DNA of 57,745 nucleotides, taken from assembly GCA_903911925.1 (NCBI GenBank), contig CAIWFH010000186.1, forward strand, positions 1 through 57,745. The letters run 5' to 3'. Below, in pieces: positions 25,827 through 35,195 of the stretch. Within the stretch, counting starts at the first letter, position 1; each line of letters starts with the position of its first letter. Position numbers and translations under genes: made by a program. The notes under the pieces are model-generated. The model was not told the DNA's origin, did no database searches, and saw only the letters and a list, made by a program, of their open reading frames with translations. The stretch comes from an uncultured Acidobacteriaceae bacterium (lineage in GTDB: Bacteria; Acidobacteriota; Terriglobia; Terriglobales; Acidobacteriaceae).

Positions 25827-28123
25827 ATCTGCAACGCGGTCATCTCGTTCCAATGCAGCAAATTCCCCCAGGCGAAGGCGCGCCTGGCGCTCCATCGCAG
25901 GTGTCTGGCTCTTTATCGCAAGGCCACGAGCAGCCGTTTTTCCGGTTTGACCTGGTGCGCAGCCTGCAATTGCATCGCGGGCTCGCCGTGGGAATCTCTG
26001 TCGCCGGCCTGGCGCTTGCCGTGGGGTATGTGGCGTTGAAGTGGCCCGTGTATACGGCGCAAAGCCAGGTCTACATTCAGCCCATATCGCCAAAGATGAT
26101 GGACCAGGGCAACTCGGCCCGCTGGCCCAACGATTCCAATACCTACGACTCGTTTATCGAGCAGCCCGTGCAGAGCGCTACGCATCCTGATGTGATGCTC
26201 AACGTGCTTCATAAACTGCCGGCTGGTTCCTGGCAGGGGAGGAGAGAAAGCGAACAGGCCGCGGCTGAGCGGCTTGCCCGCTCCATCGAGGTGGCGCGGC
26301 TGGGCTCCAGCTATGAAGTCCAAATCACTGCTCGGGCCTCAACTCCTGAGTTGTCCGCCCAGATTGCCAACGCCATGGCTGCCAGCATTATTGAGAAATC
26401 GTCCCGCGAAGAGAAGGCTGGCAATCCCGAGCGGCTGGCAATTTTGCAGGAAGAGCAGGAGCGGGTTCAGAAAGCGTTGGATGCCGACCATGCTGAGCAG
26501 GCGACTCTGAACTCCAAGCTCGGAGTAGCCGCCATCTCAACCGCCGCTCCAGACCACTACGACGACGAAATCACCAAGATCCACGAAGAGTTGGTAAAGG
26601 CGCGAACGGCCCACGACGAGGCCGCTGCCAGGCTTATCTCATTGGGCGCCGATCAGGAACTTGCTTCAAAGGCCATGAATGCCGAGGCCGACGAACTGGT
26701 TGCCGCCGACCCCGGCTTGGTAACCATGAAGACCTCTCTTAACCAGCAGCGCGCGTTGCTGATTACGCAGATGGCAAACCTGACCCCGATCCATCCTCTG
26801 TACAAGCAGGATGCCGCGCAGTTGGAACAGATTGACGCCTCGCTGGAATCGATGAGCAAGGATCTGCGCGCCAAGTCGTCCACCCGTATTGAGCAGAGGC
26901 TGCGCACTGACCTCGACCGGACAGCCGGGGTAGAGCAAAGACTGAACGCACAACTGGGGCAGATGGCAGGGGCCGCGGCAAGCGCAACGCCCAAGCTGCA
27001 GCGAGCCAATGACCTGGCTACCGATATTGTCCGCCTGCAAAACCGTCAGACCATCGTAGGCGAGCAGTTGCATAACCTGATGCTCGAAGACAGCGTCCCC
27101 GGCTCGGCGCACCTTTCGGCCGCTGCCATTGCCCCGCTGCATCCAACATTCTCTGGAATCCTGAAAAAGGCATTGCCGACGGCGATTCTAGGATTGCTGC
27201 TCGGGCTGATGGCCGCAGTTCTGGCCAACAATCTCGATCAGAAAATCTATATTGCGTCGGATGTCGAGCGCGTCCTCGGCTTTGCCCCCATGGCTCAATT
27301 GCCCGATTTCACCGAGGTCTCTGACGGTGTGGCGGAGGAGCACGTGCTCAGGCTTTCTGCCACCATCGAACATGCTTACCAGGTTGGCAACCTGAAAAGT
27401 TGTATCTTTACCGGGGTTGGATCCGGCGCCGGCGTCACCACGGTCATGAGCAAGCTCAGCACCATGCTTGAGAGCATGGGCCGCCCCACGGTCCTGGTAA
27501 ATGCCGCTTGGACTCCGCCTCCGCCCGTAAGTGCCCCCTCCGGCGGTCTGGGCCTCAACGGCTCCGGCAGCCAGCTCGCCACTCAACGCGCAAGCCGTTC
27601 AACGGCCCTGCTGCATCAGTTGGCCGAAGAGCAGGATACGGGTGACGAAAGCCTGGTGCTTACCGATACCGCTCCGCTCGCCGTCTCGGCTGAAACTGAG
27701 TACCTGGCCCGCTTTGTGGATGCCGCCATTGTGGTTGTCGAGTCGGGTGTTACCACCCGCGCGCAATTGCGGGATGCGGCTGACAATCTGCAGCGGCTTA
27801 ACGTCCCCACCGTGGGATTCGTGCTCAATCGCATTGGCTTCGATAAGGCCGATCCTGCCTTCCGCAAGTCCGTGCGCGATGTCGAACAATACCTACGCGT
27901 CCAAAGCCGCTCGTTCAAGAATGATCTTGACGACATCCAGATGCAGAGGAAGCGGCAAGTGGCTTCAGATTCCCCGCCGCCCATGCCTCGGGCAAACAAC
28001 CAGCCCAAGCCTGACACGCACGTGTTTTATTTGCCCGGATGGAAAGCCAACAATCCCCAGGGCGATGTAGAGGCCGCCAAAGCAGAGGCCATTCGCCTGG
28101 GATACGAGGTCGTTGAACGATGA
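25823..28123 (+). CDS. Wzc-like chain-length protein with degenerate kinase domain
   Basis: A 766-residue inner-membrane protein controlling EPS chain length and export. It has a transmembrane helix near residue 55 ('VGISVAGLALAVGYVAL'), a large periplasmic coiled-coil region (about 80-440), and a second helix ('ALPTAILGLLLGLMAAVLAN'). The cytoplasmic part (about 480-700) is a BY-kinase fold, but its ATP site is broken: Walker A reads 'TGVGSGAGVTTVMSKL' with Val where Lys is required, and the second acidic motif is 'VLVNAAWTPPPP' in place of 'DxD'. 'LVLTDTAPL' still looks like Walker B. There is no C-terminal tyrosine cluster. It overlaps both neighbours by four bases (ATGA), so all three are co-translated. 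Confidence 0.9.
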   Translation: MNLQRGHLVPMQQIPPGEGAPGAPSQVSGSLSQGHEQPFFRFDLVRSLQLHRGLAVGISVAGLALAVGYVALKWPVYTAQSQVYIQPISPKMMDQGNSARWPNDSNTYDSFIEQPVQSATHPDVMLNVLHKLPAGSWQGRRESEQAAAERLARSIEVARLGSSYEVQITARASTPELSAQIANAMAASIIEKSSREEKAGNPERLAILQEEQERVQKALDADHAEQATLNSKLGVAAISTAAPDHYDDEITKIHEELVKARTAHDEAAARLISLGADQELASKAMNAEADELVAADPGLVTMKTSLNQQRALLITQMANLTPIHPLYKQDAAQLEQIDASLESMSKDLRAKSSTRIEQRLRTDLDRTAGVEQRLNAQLGQMAGAAASATPKLQRANDLATDIVRLQNRQTIVGEQLHNLMLEDSVPGSAHLSAAAIAPLHPTFSGILKKALPTAILGLLLGLMAAVLANNLDQKIYIASDVERVLGFAPMAQLPDFTEVSDGVAEEHVLRLSATIEHAYQVGNLKSCIFTGVGSGAGVTTVMSKLSTMLESMGRPTVLVNAAWTPPPPVSAPSGGLGLNGSGSQLATQRASRSTALLHQLAEEQDTGDESLVLTDTAPLAVSAETEYLARFVDAAIVVVESGVTTRAQLRDAADNLQRLNVPTVGFVLNRIGFDKADPAFRKSVRDVEQYLRVQSRSFKNDLDDIQMQRKRQVASDSPPPMPRANNQPKPDTHVFYLPGWKANNPQGDVEAAKAEAIRLGYEVVER

Positions 28124-29259
28124 CGCCTGGAACCGAAAAGCCCAAAATCGATCTCGCAGCGGGTTTGGTCTCGAGACTCGAGAAAGCTGCGCCCAAAATC
28201 GATCTGGCCGCGGGCCTGGTTTCAAAACCCAGCAAAGCTGCGCCCAAAATTGATCTCAAAGCGGGCCTGGTTTCCAAGGGGAAGGCTGCTTCATTGCCGG
28301 TTGATTCGCCTTCAGGCGCAAATGCCCCGGCGTCCCCTACTGCCGCGGAACGCCACCCCAACGCAAGACGGGCCACAAGGTTGCGGCCTCCCGCGCCGCC
28401 GGCTCCATCGGGGCCGGGCCGGGCAGATCTTCCGGAGTTCTTTGAAGGTCCGATTGAATTGCCCGCAGTTACTCCGCCTCCGGCTCCGATTCAGGAATCC
28501 GCGCCTCCTCCTCCCCCGCCCATTCCGGCGCCGGTAGCTGCAGCGCCCGTCACTCCTGTCCCGGTTGTTCCCGTCGACATCATTCGGGATTTGCCTGTGG
28601 TTCTGCCGGTGGTGCCTCCGGTTCAGGCGGCTCCCGTTGACCTGCGCAGTCCAGTTCAAGCGCCGCGGCAGCCGGCTCCAATGCCGACCAGGGGCCGCGA
28701 GCCTCAACCGGCAACCGTTCCGCCGCCGGTCGCAGCGGTTGCGCCGCCATTTATTCCGGAAACAGTTCCTCCGCAGTCCTGGGAGCGCCTGCCGAACCAC
28801 CCTGCTGATCCGCAGCCAATTCCTGCCCCGGAAGCGGCTCGCACTCCGGAACCGCAAGAGACCCAGTACAACGCGGCAACCCGGATGACCGGCCTGAAGA
28901 ATCTCATCTTCACCCTGGGCCAAAAAAATATGCACCAATCAAGGGAAGCGGGTGAGCAGCCCGCTGAACGGCCTGTTGCGCCGCCGGTCGCGGCCCCACC
29001 GCCGCAAGTTGAGCCAATTCGTCAGCGGCCTGCCTATCCCCGCGCTCACGCGCCTGTTCCGCCGCGCAGAGAACCTGAAATCAACTCGCCGACGCTGGTC
29101 ACTGCTCCGCCCGAGTTCCTTCCGCCAAAGCCGATGGTCGAGCGCACTGAAAAAGAACACACCTCGGCTGGCAACTCCACATCCCGCCGCGACCGCCGGG
29201 ATACCTACGATGACGTGGAAATCCTGCCATCCTGGCGCGGCCAGTACAAGAAGAAGTGA
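28120..29259 (+). CDS. Proline-rich protein with N-terminal 17-residue repeats
   Basis: A 379-residue protein of unknown family. Residues 8-58 hold three repeats of a 17-residue unit, 'PKIDLAAGLVS(R/K)xxKAA', which may form short helices. The rest is largely disordered in appearance, with long Pro/Ala/Val runs ('IQESAPPPPPPIPAPVAAAP') between residues 85 and 250 and again near 290. Near residue 255, 'TRMTGLKNLIFTLGQKN' is the only other ordered-looking stretch. There is no signal peptide or membrane helix, so it is probably cytoplasmic. It overlaps the Wzc-like gene by ATGA, which suggests that it binds that protein or the EPS initiation complex. No function is claimed. Confidence 0.75.
   Translation: MTPGTEKPKIDLAAGLVSRLEKAAPKIDLAAGLVSKPSKAAPKIDLKAGLVSKGKAASLPVDSPSGANAPASPTAAERHPNARRATRLRPPAPPAPSGPGRADLPEFFEGPIELPAVTPPPAPIQESAPPPPPPIPAPVAAAPVTPVPVVPVDIIRDLPVVLPVVPPVQAAPVDLRSPVQAPRQPAPMPTRGREPQPATVPPPVAAVAPPFIPETVPPQSWERLPNHPADPQPIPAPEAARTPEPQETQYNAATRMTGLKNLIFTLGQKNMHQSREAGEQPAERPVAPPVAAPPPQVEPIRQRPAYPRAHAPVPPRREPEINSPTLVTAPPEFLPPKPMVERTEKEHTSAGNSTSRRDRRDTYDDVEILPSWRGQYKKK
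28141..28293 (+). repeat. 51-bp tandem repeat, three units
   Basis: Three in-frame units begin at 28141, 28192 and 28243, each opening CCCAAAATcGATCT. They code for the 17-residue PKIDLAAGLVS repeat. The DNA similarity between units is high enough to suggest recent duplication. Confidence 0.85.
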
Positions 29260-29305
29260 TAGCGCCCGAGGCGCGTCCTGAACCGAACGCCAATCTCTGA
29301 AATCG

Positions 29306-29971
29306 CTACTTCGGCCTGACCAGATCGAAGCGATCCTGGGTGCGAACCCAGGTATTGCCGGCCATGCGGCCCACCGCGCCAAGCAGGGCCGGATCGACGC
29401 GAAAGTCTTCAAGCAGGTCTTCGCGCAGATGAAAACGCACCACCTCGCCCAGCACAATCACGCCCGCCCCCGGTGAGCGGCCCGTATAGATCACCTGCAG
29501 CAGCTTGCACTCCATCTGCGCCGGCGAGCCTGCAACCCGCGGCGGGCAAACAACCTCGCTCGGAATTGTTGTGAGCCCTGCAAGCTCAAACTCGTCCACC
29601 TCGGGCCCCACCTCGGTCGCCGCGGCATTGGCCGCCGAAGCCAGCCCTTCGCTCACAGCATTGATTACAAATTCCCCGGTCTCTTCAATGTTGCGCAGCG
29701 TGTCTTTTCTCATTCCAGGGTCGAAGCCGCCCGTTTCAGCCGCTGTGGCGCGCAGCGTCGGGCAAAATAACACCGTGGGCGGGTTCGAACCCACTCCCGA
29801 GAAAAAGCTGAAAGGCGCCAGGTTGGCTGCCCCGCCCCGGCTCACCGTTGATACCAGCGCCACCGGCCGCGGCACAATAATACCGGTCATCAGCTTGTAA
29901 ACCTGGCGCGGCTCGCAGTTTTTCGGATTGATGCTGAGCAAAGGAATTTCTGAAGTGCTTGCTACCATCAT
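29306..29971 (-). CDS. Flavin reductase family protein (FMN-binding split barrel)
   Basis: A 221-residue cytoplasmic protein of the flavin-reductase/DIM6-NTAB family. The hallmark 'LMTGIIVPRPVALVSTVSRG' near residue 30 lines the FMN site, followed by 'NLAPFSFFSGVGSNPPTVLF' and 'KDTLRNIEETGEFVINAV'. Such proteins reduce flavin with NAD(P)H or use bound FMN directly. The partner oxygenase is not in the window. The gene is divergent from phoU. ATG 29971 and 29968 are adjacent and neither has a clear ribosome site. Confidence 0.9.
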   Translation of the reverse strand: MMVASTSEIPLLSINPKNCEPRQVYKLMTGIIVPRPVALVSTVSRGGAANLAPFSFFSGVGSNPPTVLFCPTLRATAAETGGFDPGMRKDTLRNIEETGEFVINAVSEGLASAANAAATEVGPEVDEFELAGLTTIPSEVVCPPRVAGSPAQMECKLLQVIYTGRSPGAGVIVLGEVVRFHLREDLLEDFRVDPALLGAVGRMAGNTWVRTQDRFDLVRPK

Positions 29972-30122
29972 GTTGATAGCCTAGAGCATAATGCCGCTCC
30001 TCGGCGTCTAATCGTTACTTGAGGCTGCGCTCCCCGGGTGTGGCATTTCTGGTGCCGAAGGTCGAAATTCGTCGCCCAGTAACAATCCATGATGCACAAT
30101 TGTTAACAGGAGACCTACGGCC

Positions 30123-30794
30123 GTGCCGCGAATTCATTTTCAACAACAACTCGCCGAGCTCAAGGACCAGCTTCTTGCCATGGCGGCCTTGTCACAGCAG
30201 GCGGTGGAATCCGCGGTTGATGCCTATCTTCAGCGTGACAAGGGCCTCTGCAAGTATGTCAAGCAGAACGAAACCGCAATCAACACCGCCCAGCGCGACC
30301 TGGACGAGATGGCCTATGAACTGCTTGCCAAGGAACAGCCCATGGCCATCGACCTGCGCTTCATCCTCGCGGTCATCAAGATCAACGGCGACCTAGAGCG
30401 CATCGGCGACCAGTCAATGGGCATCGCCCGCCGCACCAAGGAGATTCTCAAGCACGAGCCAATCGACCTGCCGGTGGATTTCGCCGCCATGGGCGAGTTT
30501 GCTGGGCGCATGATTCGATCTGCCGTCCAGGCTCTGCTCGATGGCGATGCGCGCCTCGCCGATTCTGTCCGCGAGATGGACGACGAGATCGATCGCATGA
30601 ACCGCCGCGCCCACGACGACCTGCTCAAGCTGATCGAGGAAAAGCCAAACCTCACTCCCCAGGCGATGAACGGAATCCTCGTATCGAAAAACCTGGAGCG
30701 CATCGCCGACCATGCGTCGAATATCGCCACTGATGTGATTTTCTGGATTCGCGGCGCCGATGTGCGCCACCAACTCAGCATGTCAATGGATTGA
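30123..30794 (+). CDS. phoU: Phosphate signalling protein PhoU
   Basis: A 223-residue all-helical protein with two PhoU repeats. The metal-binding motif is clear in both: 'ILAVIKINGDLERIGDQSMG' and 'LVSKNLERIADHASNIATD' (E/DxxxD patterns). PhoU joins the Pst phosphate transporter to the PhoR sensor kinase and keeps the pho regulon off when phosphate is plentiful. No pst or phoR gene lies beside it here. GTG 30123 follows AGGAG. Its end overlaps by 12 bases the end of the large PAS-GGDEF-EAL gene on the other strand, so the two transcripts are complementary at their 3' ends. Confidence 0.93.
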   Translation: MPRIHFQQQLAELKDQLLAMAALSQQAVESAVDAYLQRDKGLCKYVKQNETAINTAQRDLDEMAYELLAKEQPMAIDLRFILAVIKINGDLERIGDQSMGIARRTKEILKHEPIDLPVDFAAMGEFAGRMIRSAVQALLDGDARLADSVREMDDEIDRMNRRAHDDLLKLIEEKPNLTPQAMNGILVSKNLERIADHASNIATDVIFWIRGADVRHQLSMSMD

Positions 30795-33700
30795 GGGCGG
30801 TTCGAAGACGGTTTCCGCAATATCCCGCAGCAACTCAAATTCTTCGATGGGCAGTGGCCGGCTGAAAAGATAGCCCTGGAAGGCATTGCAGCCCAGGCCG
30901 GCAAGAAACTCCCGCTGTTGCTCCGTTTCCACGCCCTCGGCAATGACCGACAGCCCCATCGCCTTGCTCAGCGAGATTACGGTTTGAGCGATCGCTCCGC
31001 TGGTCATATCCACCAGCATGTCGTGGACAAACGCGCGGTCAATCTTCAAGGTGTCAAGCGGCAGCCGCTTCAGGTACGAGAGCGAAGAATACCCGGTCCC
31101 GAAGTCATCCAGTGAAAACCGAAGGCCATGCGACTTGAGCACCGTCATTTTGGCGATGACCTCTTCAATGTTTTCCACCAGCATGCTTTCGGTGAGTTCT
31201 AGGTCCAGCTTTTTGGGGTTGGCCCCCGTGCGTTCGATTGCTCGCAGAACCTGTTCCACGAAATCAGGCTGCCGCAACTGTCGTGCGCTGATGTTTACTC
31301 CCACCGTGATTTGAGCCGTTTCCTTCCGCTTTGACCAAGCCGCAATTTGAAGGCAGGCGGTCTCAAGCACCCAATCGCCCAAGGGAAGAATCAGTCCCGT
31401 TTCCTCGGCCAGCGAAATGAACTCGGCCGGAGGAAGAAAGCCGCGCTCGGGATGATTCCATCGCAGCAGGGCTTCAGCCCCGATCAGGGCCCCGGACTCA
31501 ACCTGCGGCTGATAGTAGAGCCGGAACTGCCCGGTTCCAATAGCCTGGCGAAGATCGTCTTCCATTGAGGCGCGGGCGTTGATCGCCGCCTGCAGCGCCG
31601 GTGCAAAGAAGCGCAGCGTGTTGCGGCCCGCAGACTTGGCCTGGTACATGGCGATATCGGCCTGCTGCATCACATCGTCAATGTTGTCGGTGCGATCGCC
31701 GAAGACCGTGATTCCGATGCTTGAAGTGCTCAGGCACTCCCGTCCCGCAAGTACGTAGCCTTGGCTCACCGCCCCCAATATTTTTTCGGCCACCATCTTT
31801 GCCTGCGCCGCTGCTTCCTCCCGGCCTCCGCTCAGGTCTTCAAGGATCACCACGAATTCGTCCCCGCCCAGGCGGGCAACCGTATCTGCCTCGCGGATGC
31901 AGTGTGTAAGTCGGAGCGCAACCTCCTGCAGCAGCAGGTCGCCGGTTTTGTGCCCCAGCGTGTCGTTCAGCGTCTTGAAGTTGTCCACGTCAATAAACAG
32001 CAGGGCACCCTTGCGGTTGCTGCGTGCGCTCGATGACATGCTCTGTCGCAGTCTCTCTGACACCAGGCGGCGGTTGGGCAGGCGGGTCAACGGATCGTAG
32101 AACGCCAGGTTCCTGATTTCGTCTTCCGCCACTTTGGCCCCCGAGATATCCCTGCTGATCGAAAGAACCGAGGGAACCCCATCCACCTCGATGGCCGAAG
32201 CCGACATCTGGCCCCAGAAGATCTCCCCGTTCTTCCTTCTGAACTGGGCCTCCATATCCCGGCAGTGGCCGGTCTGGCGCAGCATCTCCACCAGTTTCTG
32301 CCGATCCCGGGGATTGGCCCAGATATTCAGTTCCACCGATGTCTTCCCAATCACTTCGTCGCGCGAATACCCCACACTGTCAAGAAATGCCTGGTTGCAC
32401 TCGATATAACTTCCGTCACTCAGGCGGTTGATATTGATTGAGTCGAGACTGGTCTGAAACGCCGTGCGATAGCGAACCTCGCTGGCTCGCATAGCCTGTT
32501 GCACCTCGGCCAACTGCTCCTCTGCCGCCTTGGTGGACGATATGTCGCGCACCACGCTCAGAACGCATGGAACGCCTTCAATCTCCATCGCCGTTGCCGA
32601 TACCAGCGTCCAGATTCGCTCCCCGTTCTTCTTGACGAATTGCGTCTCCACATCCTTGAAGCTCTCATCCCGTCCGAGCTTTGCCGCCATCTGCCCGCGA
32701 ACCTCCGGATCCGCCCAGAAGTTCATTTCCAGCGATGTGCGGCCCACGACATCCTCGCGCTCATACCCCATCAGATGGAGGAACGCATGATTGGCGTCGA
32801 TATACAGCCCGTCGCGCAGCTGGCTGATGCAAATGCCGTCGAGACTGGTCTGGAAAACGGTTCTGTAGTGCGCTTCGCTGGCCCGCAGCGCCGCCATGGT
32901 CGCGGCCAGCCGCTCGTCGGCTTCCTTCGCTGCCGTTATATCCCGCGTAACCGACAGAATGCACGGTTCCCCGTCCGTTTCAATCATCGACTCGGAAACC
33001 TGTCCCCAGACAATCTCGCCATTCTTTCGTCTGAACCGGGCCTCCAGGTTGCCCACCATTGAATCCTGGCGCAAAAGCTCAACCATCTTTTCACGGGTGC
33101 CAGGGTCTACCCAGAAGTTCAATTCCTGCGACGTGTGGCCGATGACGTCTTCGCGCGCCCATCCAGTGAATCGAAGAAACGCTTCGTTCACGTCTACAAA
33201 CGCCCCATCGCTCAGACGGTTGATGTTGAATGCGTCAAGGCTTGTCTGAAACACGGTGCGATAGCGCTCTTCGCTCAATTGAAGCGCATTCGCAGCATTC
33301 ATCAGCAGCCCTTCCGCGTCCTTTCGGGCGTTGCCGTCTTCAACCACGCAAATGTAATGAAGAGCGCGGCCGCCTTCGTCGTGTTGGACAGATATGGTGA
33401 GCTTGACCCAGGTCAGGCTGCCATCCTTGCGGGTGTAGCGCTTCTCCCAGCTTGCTGACGGAGCCCGCCCCGACACAAATCGATTCAATTCCCTGATGCT
33501 CTCCGATAGATCTTCCGCCGGCGTGATCTGCTGGAACGTCATCCCCGGGACCTCGTCCAGGGGATAGCCAATGATCTCGGCAAACCGGGCGTTGCACCGC
33601 AGGATACGGCCGTCGAGCGCCGTGTGGATGATGCCCACGGCGGCCTGCTCGAAAGTTGCCCGGTAGCGCTCTTCGCTGTCGCGCAGTTGCGCCTCGGTCC

Positions 33701-35195
33701 TCTTGCGGTCGCTGACATCGTGGACGATTGAGAAAAGCAGCGGCCTGCCGTCCACATCCATGCGCGACACAAAGACCTCTACGTCGCGTTCCTCGCCTCC
33801 GGCCAGCCGGTGTCGAAAATTGAATCGGGTGCGATCTTCGCGGAGCGCGCGCAGCCGTGCCAGCGCAACTTCTTCCTTCGGCAGGGTGTTGAGCTGGTCC
33901 ACGCGCATTCCAACCAATTGCTGCCGGGGATAGCCGTAGAACTCCGCAGCCGAGTCGTTGGCGTCGCATATCTCGCCCGACAAGGGATCCACAAGCAGCA
34001 TCACCGAGCCGTTTCCTTCAAAGAATCTGCGAAAGCGGACTTCACTTTCTTCCAGCTCCCCTATGACCCGCTGGCGCTCGGTAATGTCCCGGATAACGCC
34101 GCGCATCGTGGTGGGCCGCCCCAGGTCGTCAAATTCCAGCCTGCCCAGCCCGTGAACCCAGCGCGTCGCCTGGTCCGCTTGCCTCACGATGCGGTATTCC
34201 TTGTCAAACGCCTTCCGCTTGCCTATGACTTCTTCTTCAAGGTAGGCAGTCATCATCTCCCGGTCATCGGGATGGATCAGCGCAGCCCACCCTTCCACGT
34301 TGCGCTCATACGCTTCGTCGATTCCGAACAACTCTGTCAGCAGCGCCGAACTCGTCCAACCCCCTTTTCCGATATCCAGGACGTAGTTGCCAAGGCCGCC
34401 AACGATCTGCGCCTCTCTGAGAGAGTCCCGGCTCTCCTCGAGTTCCTTCTCCGCTCGCTTCCGCTCGCTGATGTCTTCAAGAAATCCGTCGAGATAAAGG
34501 GGGCGCTGGTTTTCGTCGCACACCATCCTGGCGCTCACTGAAACCCACACCGGATTGCCGTCCTTGCTTCTCAGCAGGCACTCGAAATTCCGCAGCTCCC
34601 CGCAATTCTGCAACTGTCCCAGGTAGCTCAACCGTTGCGCGGGATCCGCCCACACATCGTTGGAGAGATCCATAATTGCCGAGAGAAAATCTTCCGGCGA
34701 ATCGTAACCCAGAATCTTTGCCACCGCGGAGTTTGCCGCAAGCACCTTGCCGCCCAGGGTGGTCTGGAACATCCCTTCAAGCGCACCATCGAAGATGTTG
34801 CGGTATTTCTTCTCGGCATCCCGCAGGGCCCGCTCCGCCGCCTTGCGCTCCGCGATGTCCTTTCCAAACACCGAAATGCCCGTGGTTTCGCGGTCCGTAA
34901 TGATGGGATTGAAAGCAAGTTCCAGCGTGCGCCCGTCCGCAAGCACAAACTCCACCCGGAACGAGCCTTCGGTCCGCGCGCGGTCGTAGAGCGGCGGCAG
35001 GTAGTCTGCCCTGCCTGGCAGGGCAAAGTCGCTGGGAACCATGCCTGCCGCAAGCAGAACGCCGGTCGTCTCCAGGATGTGCCTCTGAAGAGCGCTATTG
35101 AAGGTGATCAGCCGATAGTCCAGGCCGACTGACCAGATCAGGTCTTCCGTGCTCTCGATCAAGGCCTTCAGATTCGCTTCAGCCTGGTTGCGCAT
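30783..35195 (-). CDS. Multi-PAS GGDEF-EAL protein
   Basis: A 1470-residue cytoplasmic protein without membrane helices. About eight PAS domains run from residue 8 to about 1020. The last three (near 643, 775 and 908) are near copies, each opening with a variant of 'RYRTVFQTSLDAFNINRLSD', spaced about 132 residues apart. The GGDEF domain (near residue 1108) keeps GGDEF in 'VARLGGDEFVVILED' and the RxxD inhibition site (READ) five residues before it. The EAL domain (near 1238) keeps 'GAEALLRWNHPERG' and later 'LDDFGTGYSSLSYL'. It can thus both make and break c-di-GMP, with feedback inhibition. AGGAAGG precedes the ATG. Its output could affect the PilZ and EPS proteins. Confidence 0.95.
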   Translation of the reverse strand: MRNQAEANLKALIESTEDLIWSVGLDYRLITFNSALQRHILETTGVLLAAGMVPSDFALPGRADYLPPLYDRARTEGSFRVEFVLADGRTLELAFNPIITDRETTGISVFGKDIAERKAAERALRDAEKKYRNIFDGALEGMFQTTLGGKVLAANSAVAKILGYDSPEDFLSAIMDLSNDVWADPAQRLSYLGQLQNCGELRNFECLLRSKDGNPVWVSVSARMVCDENQRPLYLDGFLEDISERKRAEKELEESRDSLREAQIVGGLGNYVLDIGKGGWTSSALLTELFGIDEAYERNVEGWAALIHPDDREMMTAYLEEEVIGKRKAFDKEYRIVRQADQATRWVHGLGRLEFDDLGRPTTMRGVIRDITERQRVIGELEESEVRFRRFFEGNGSVMLLVDPLSGEICDANDSAAEFYGYPRQQLVGMRVDQLNTLPKEEVALARLRALREDRTRFNFRHRLAGGEERDVEVFVSRMDVDGRPLLFSIVHDVSDRKRTEAQLRDSEERYRATFEQAAVGIIHTALDGRILRCNARFAEIIGYPLDEVPGMTFQQITPAEDLSESIRELNRFVSGRAPSASWEKRYTRKDGSLTWVKLTISVQHDEGGRALHYICVVEDGNARKDAEGLLMNAANALQLSEERYRTVFQTSLDAFNINRLSDGAFVDVNEAFLRFTGWAREDVIGHTSQELNFWVDPGTREKMVELLRQDSMVGNLEARFRRKNGEIVWGQVSESMIETDGEPCILSVTRDITAAKEADERLAATMAALRASEAHYRTVFQTSLDGICISQLRDGLYIDANHAFLHLMGYEREDVVGRTSLEMNFWADPEVRGQMAAKLGRDESFKDVETQFVKKNGERIWTLVSATAMEIEGVPCVLSVVRDISSTKAAEEQLAEVQQAMRASEVRYRTAFQTSLDSININRLSDGSYIECNQAFLDSVGYSRDEVIGKTSVELNIWANPRDRQKLVEMLRQTGHCRDMEAQFRRKNGEIFWGQMSASAIEVDGVPSVLSISRDISGAKVAEDEIRNLAFYDPLTRLPNRRLVSERLRQSMSSSARSNRKGALLFIDVDNFKTLNDTLGHKTGDLLLQEVALRLTHCIREADTVARLGGDEFVVILEDLSGGREEAAAQAKMVAEKILGAVSQGYVLAGRECLSTSSIGITVFGDRTDNIDDVMQQADIAMYQAKSAGRNTLRFFAPALQAAINARASMEDDLRQAIGTGQFRLYYQPQVESGALIGAEALLRWNHPERGFLPPAEFISLAEETGLILPLGDWVLETACLQIAAWSKRKETAQITVGVNISARQLRQPDFVEQVLRAIERTGANPKKLDLELTESMLVENIEEVIAKMTVLKSHGLRFSLDDFGTGYSSLSYLKRLPLDTLKIDRAFVHDMLVDMTSGAIAQTVISLSKAMGLSVIAEGVETEQQREFLAGLGCNAFQGYLFSRPLPIEEFELLRDIAETVFEPPSIH

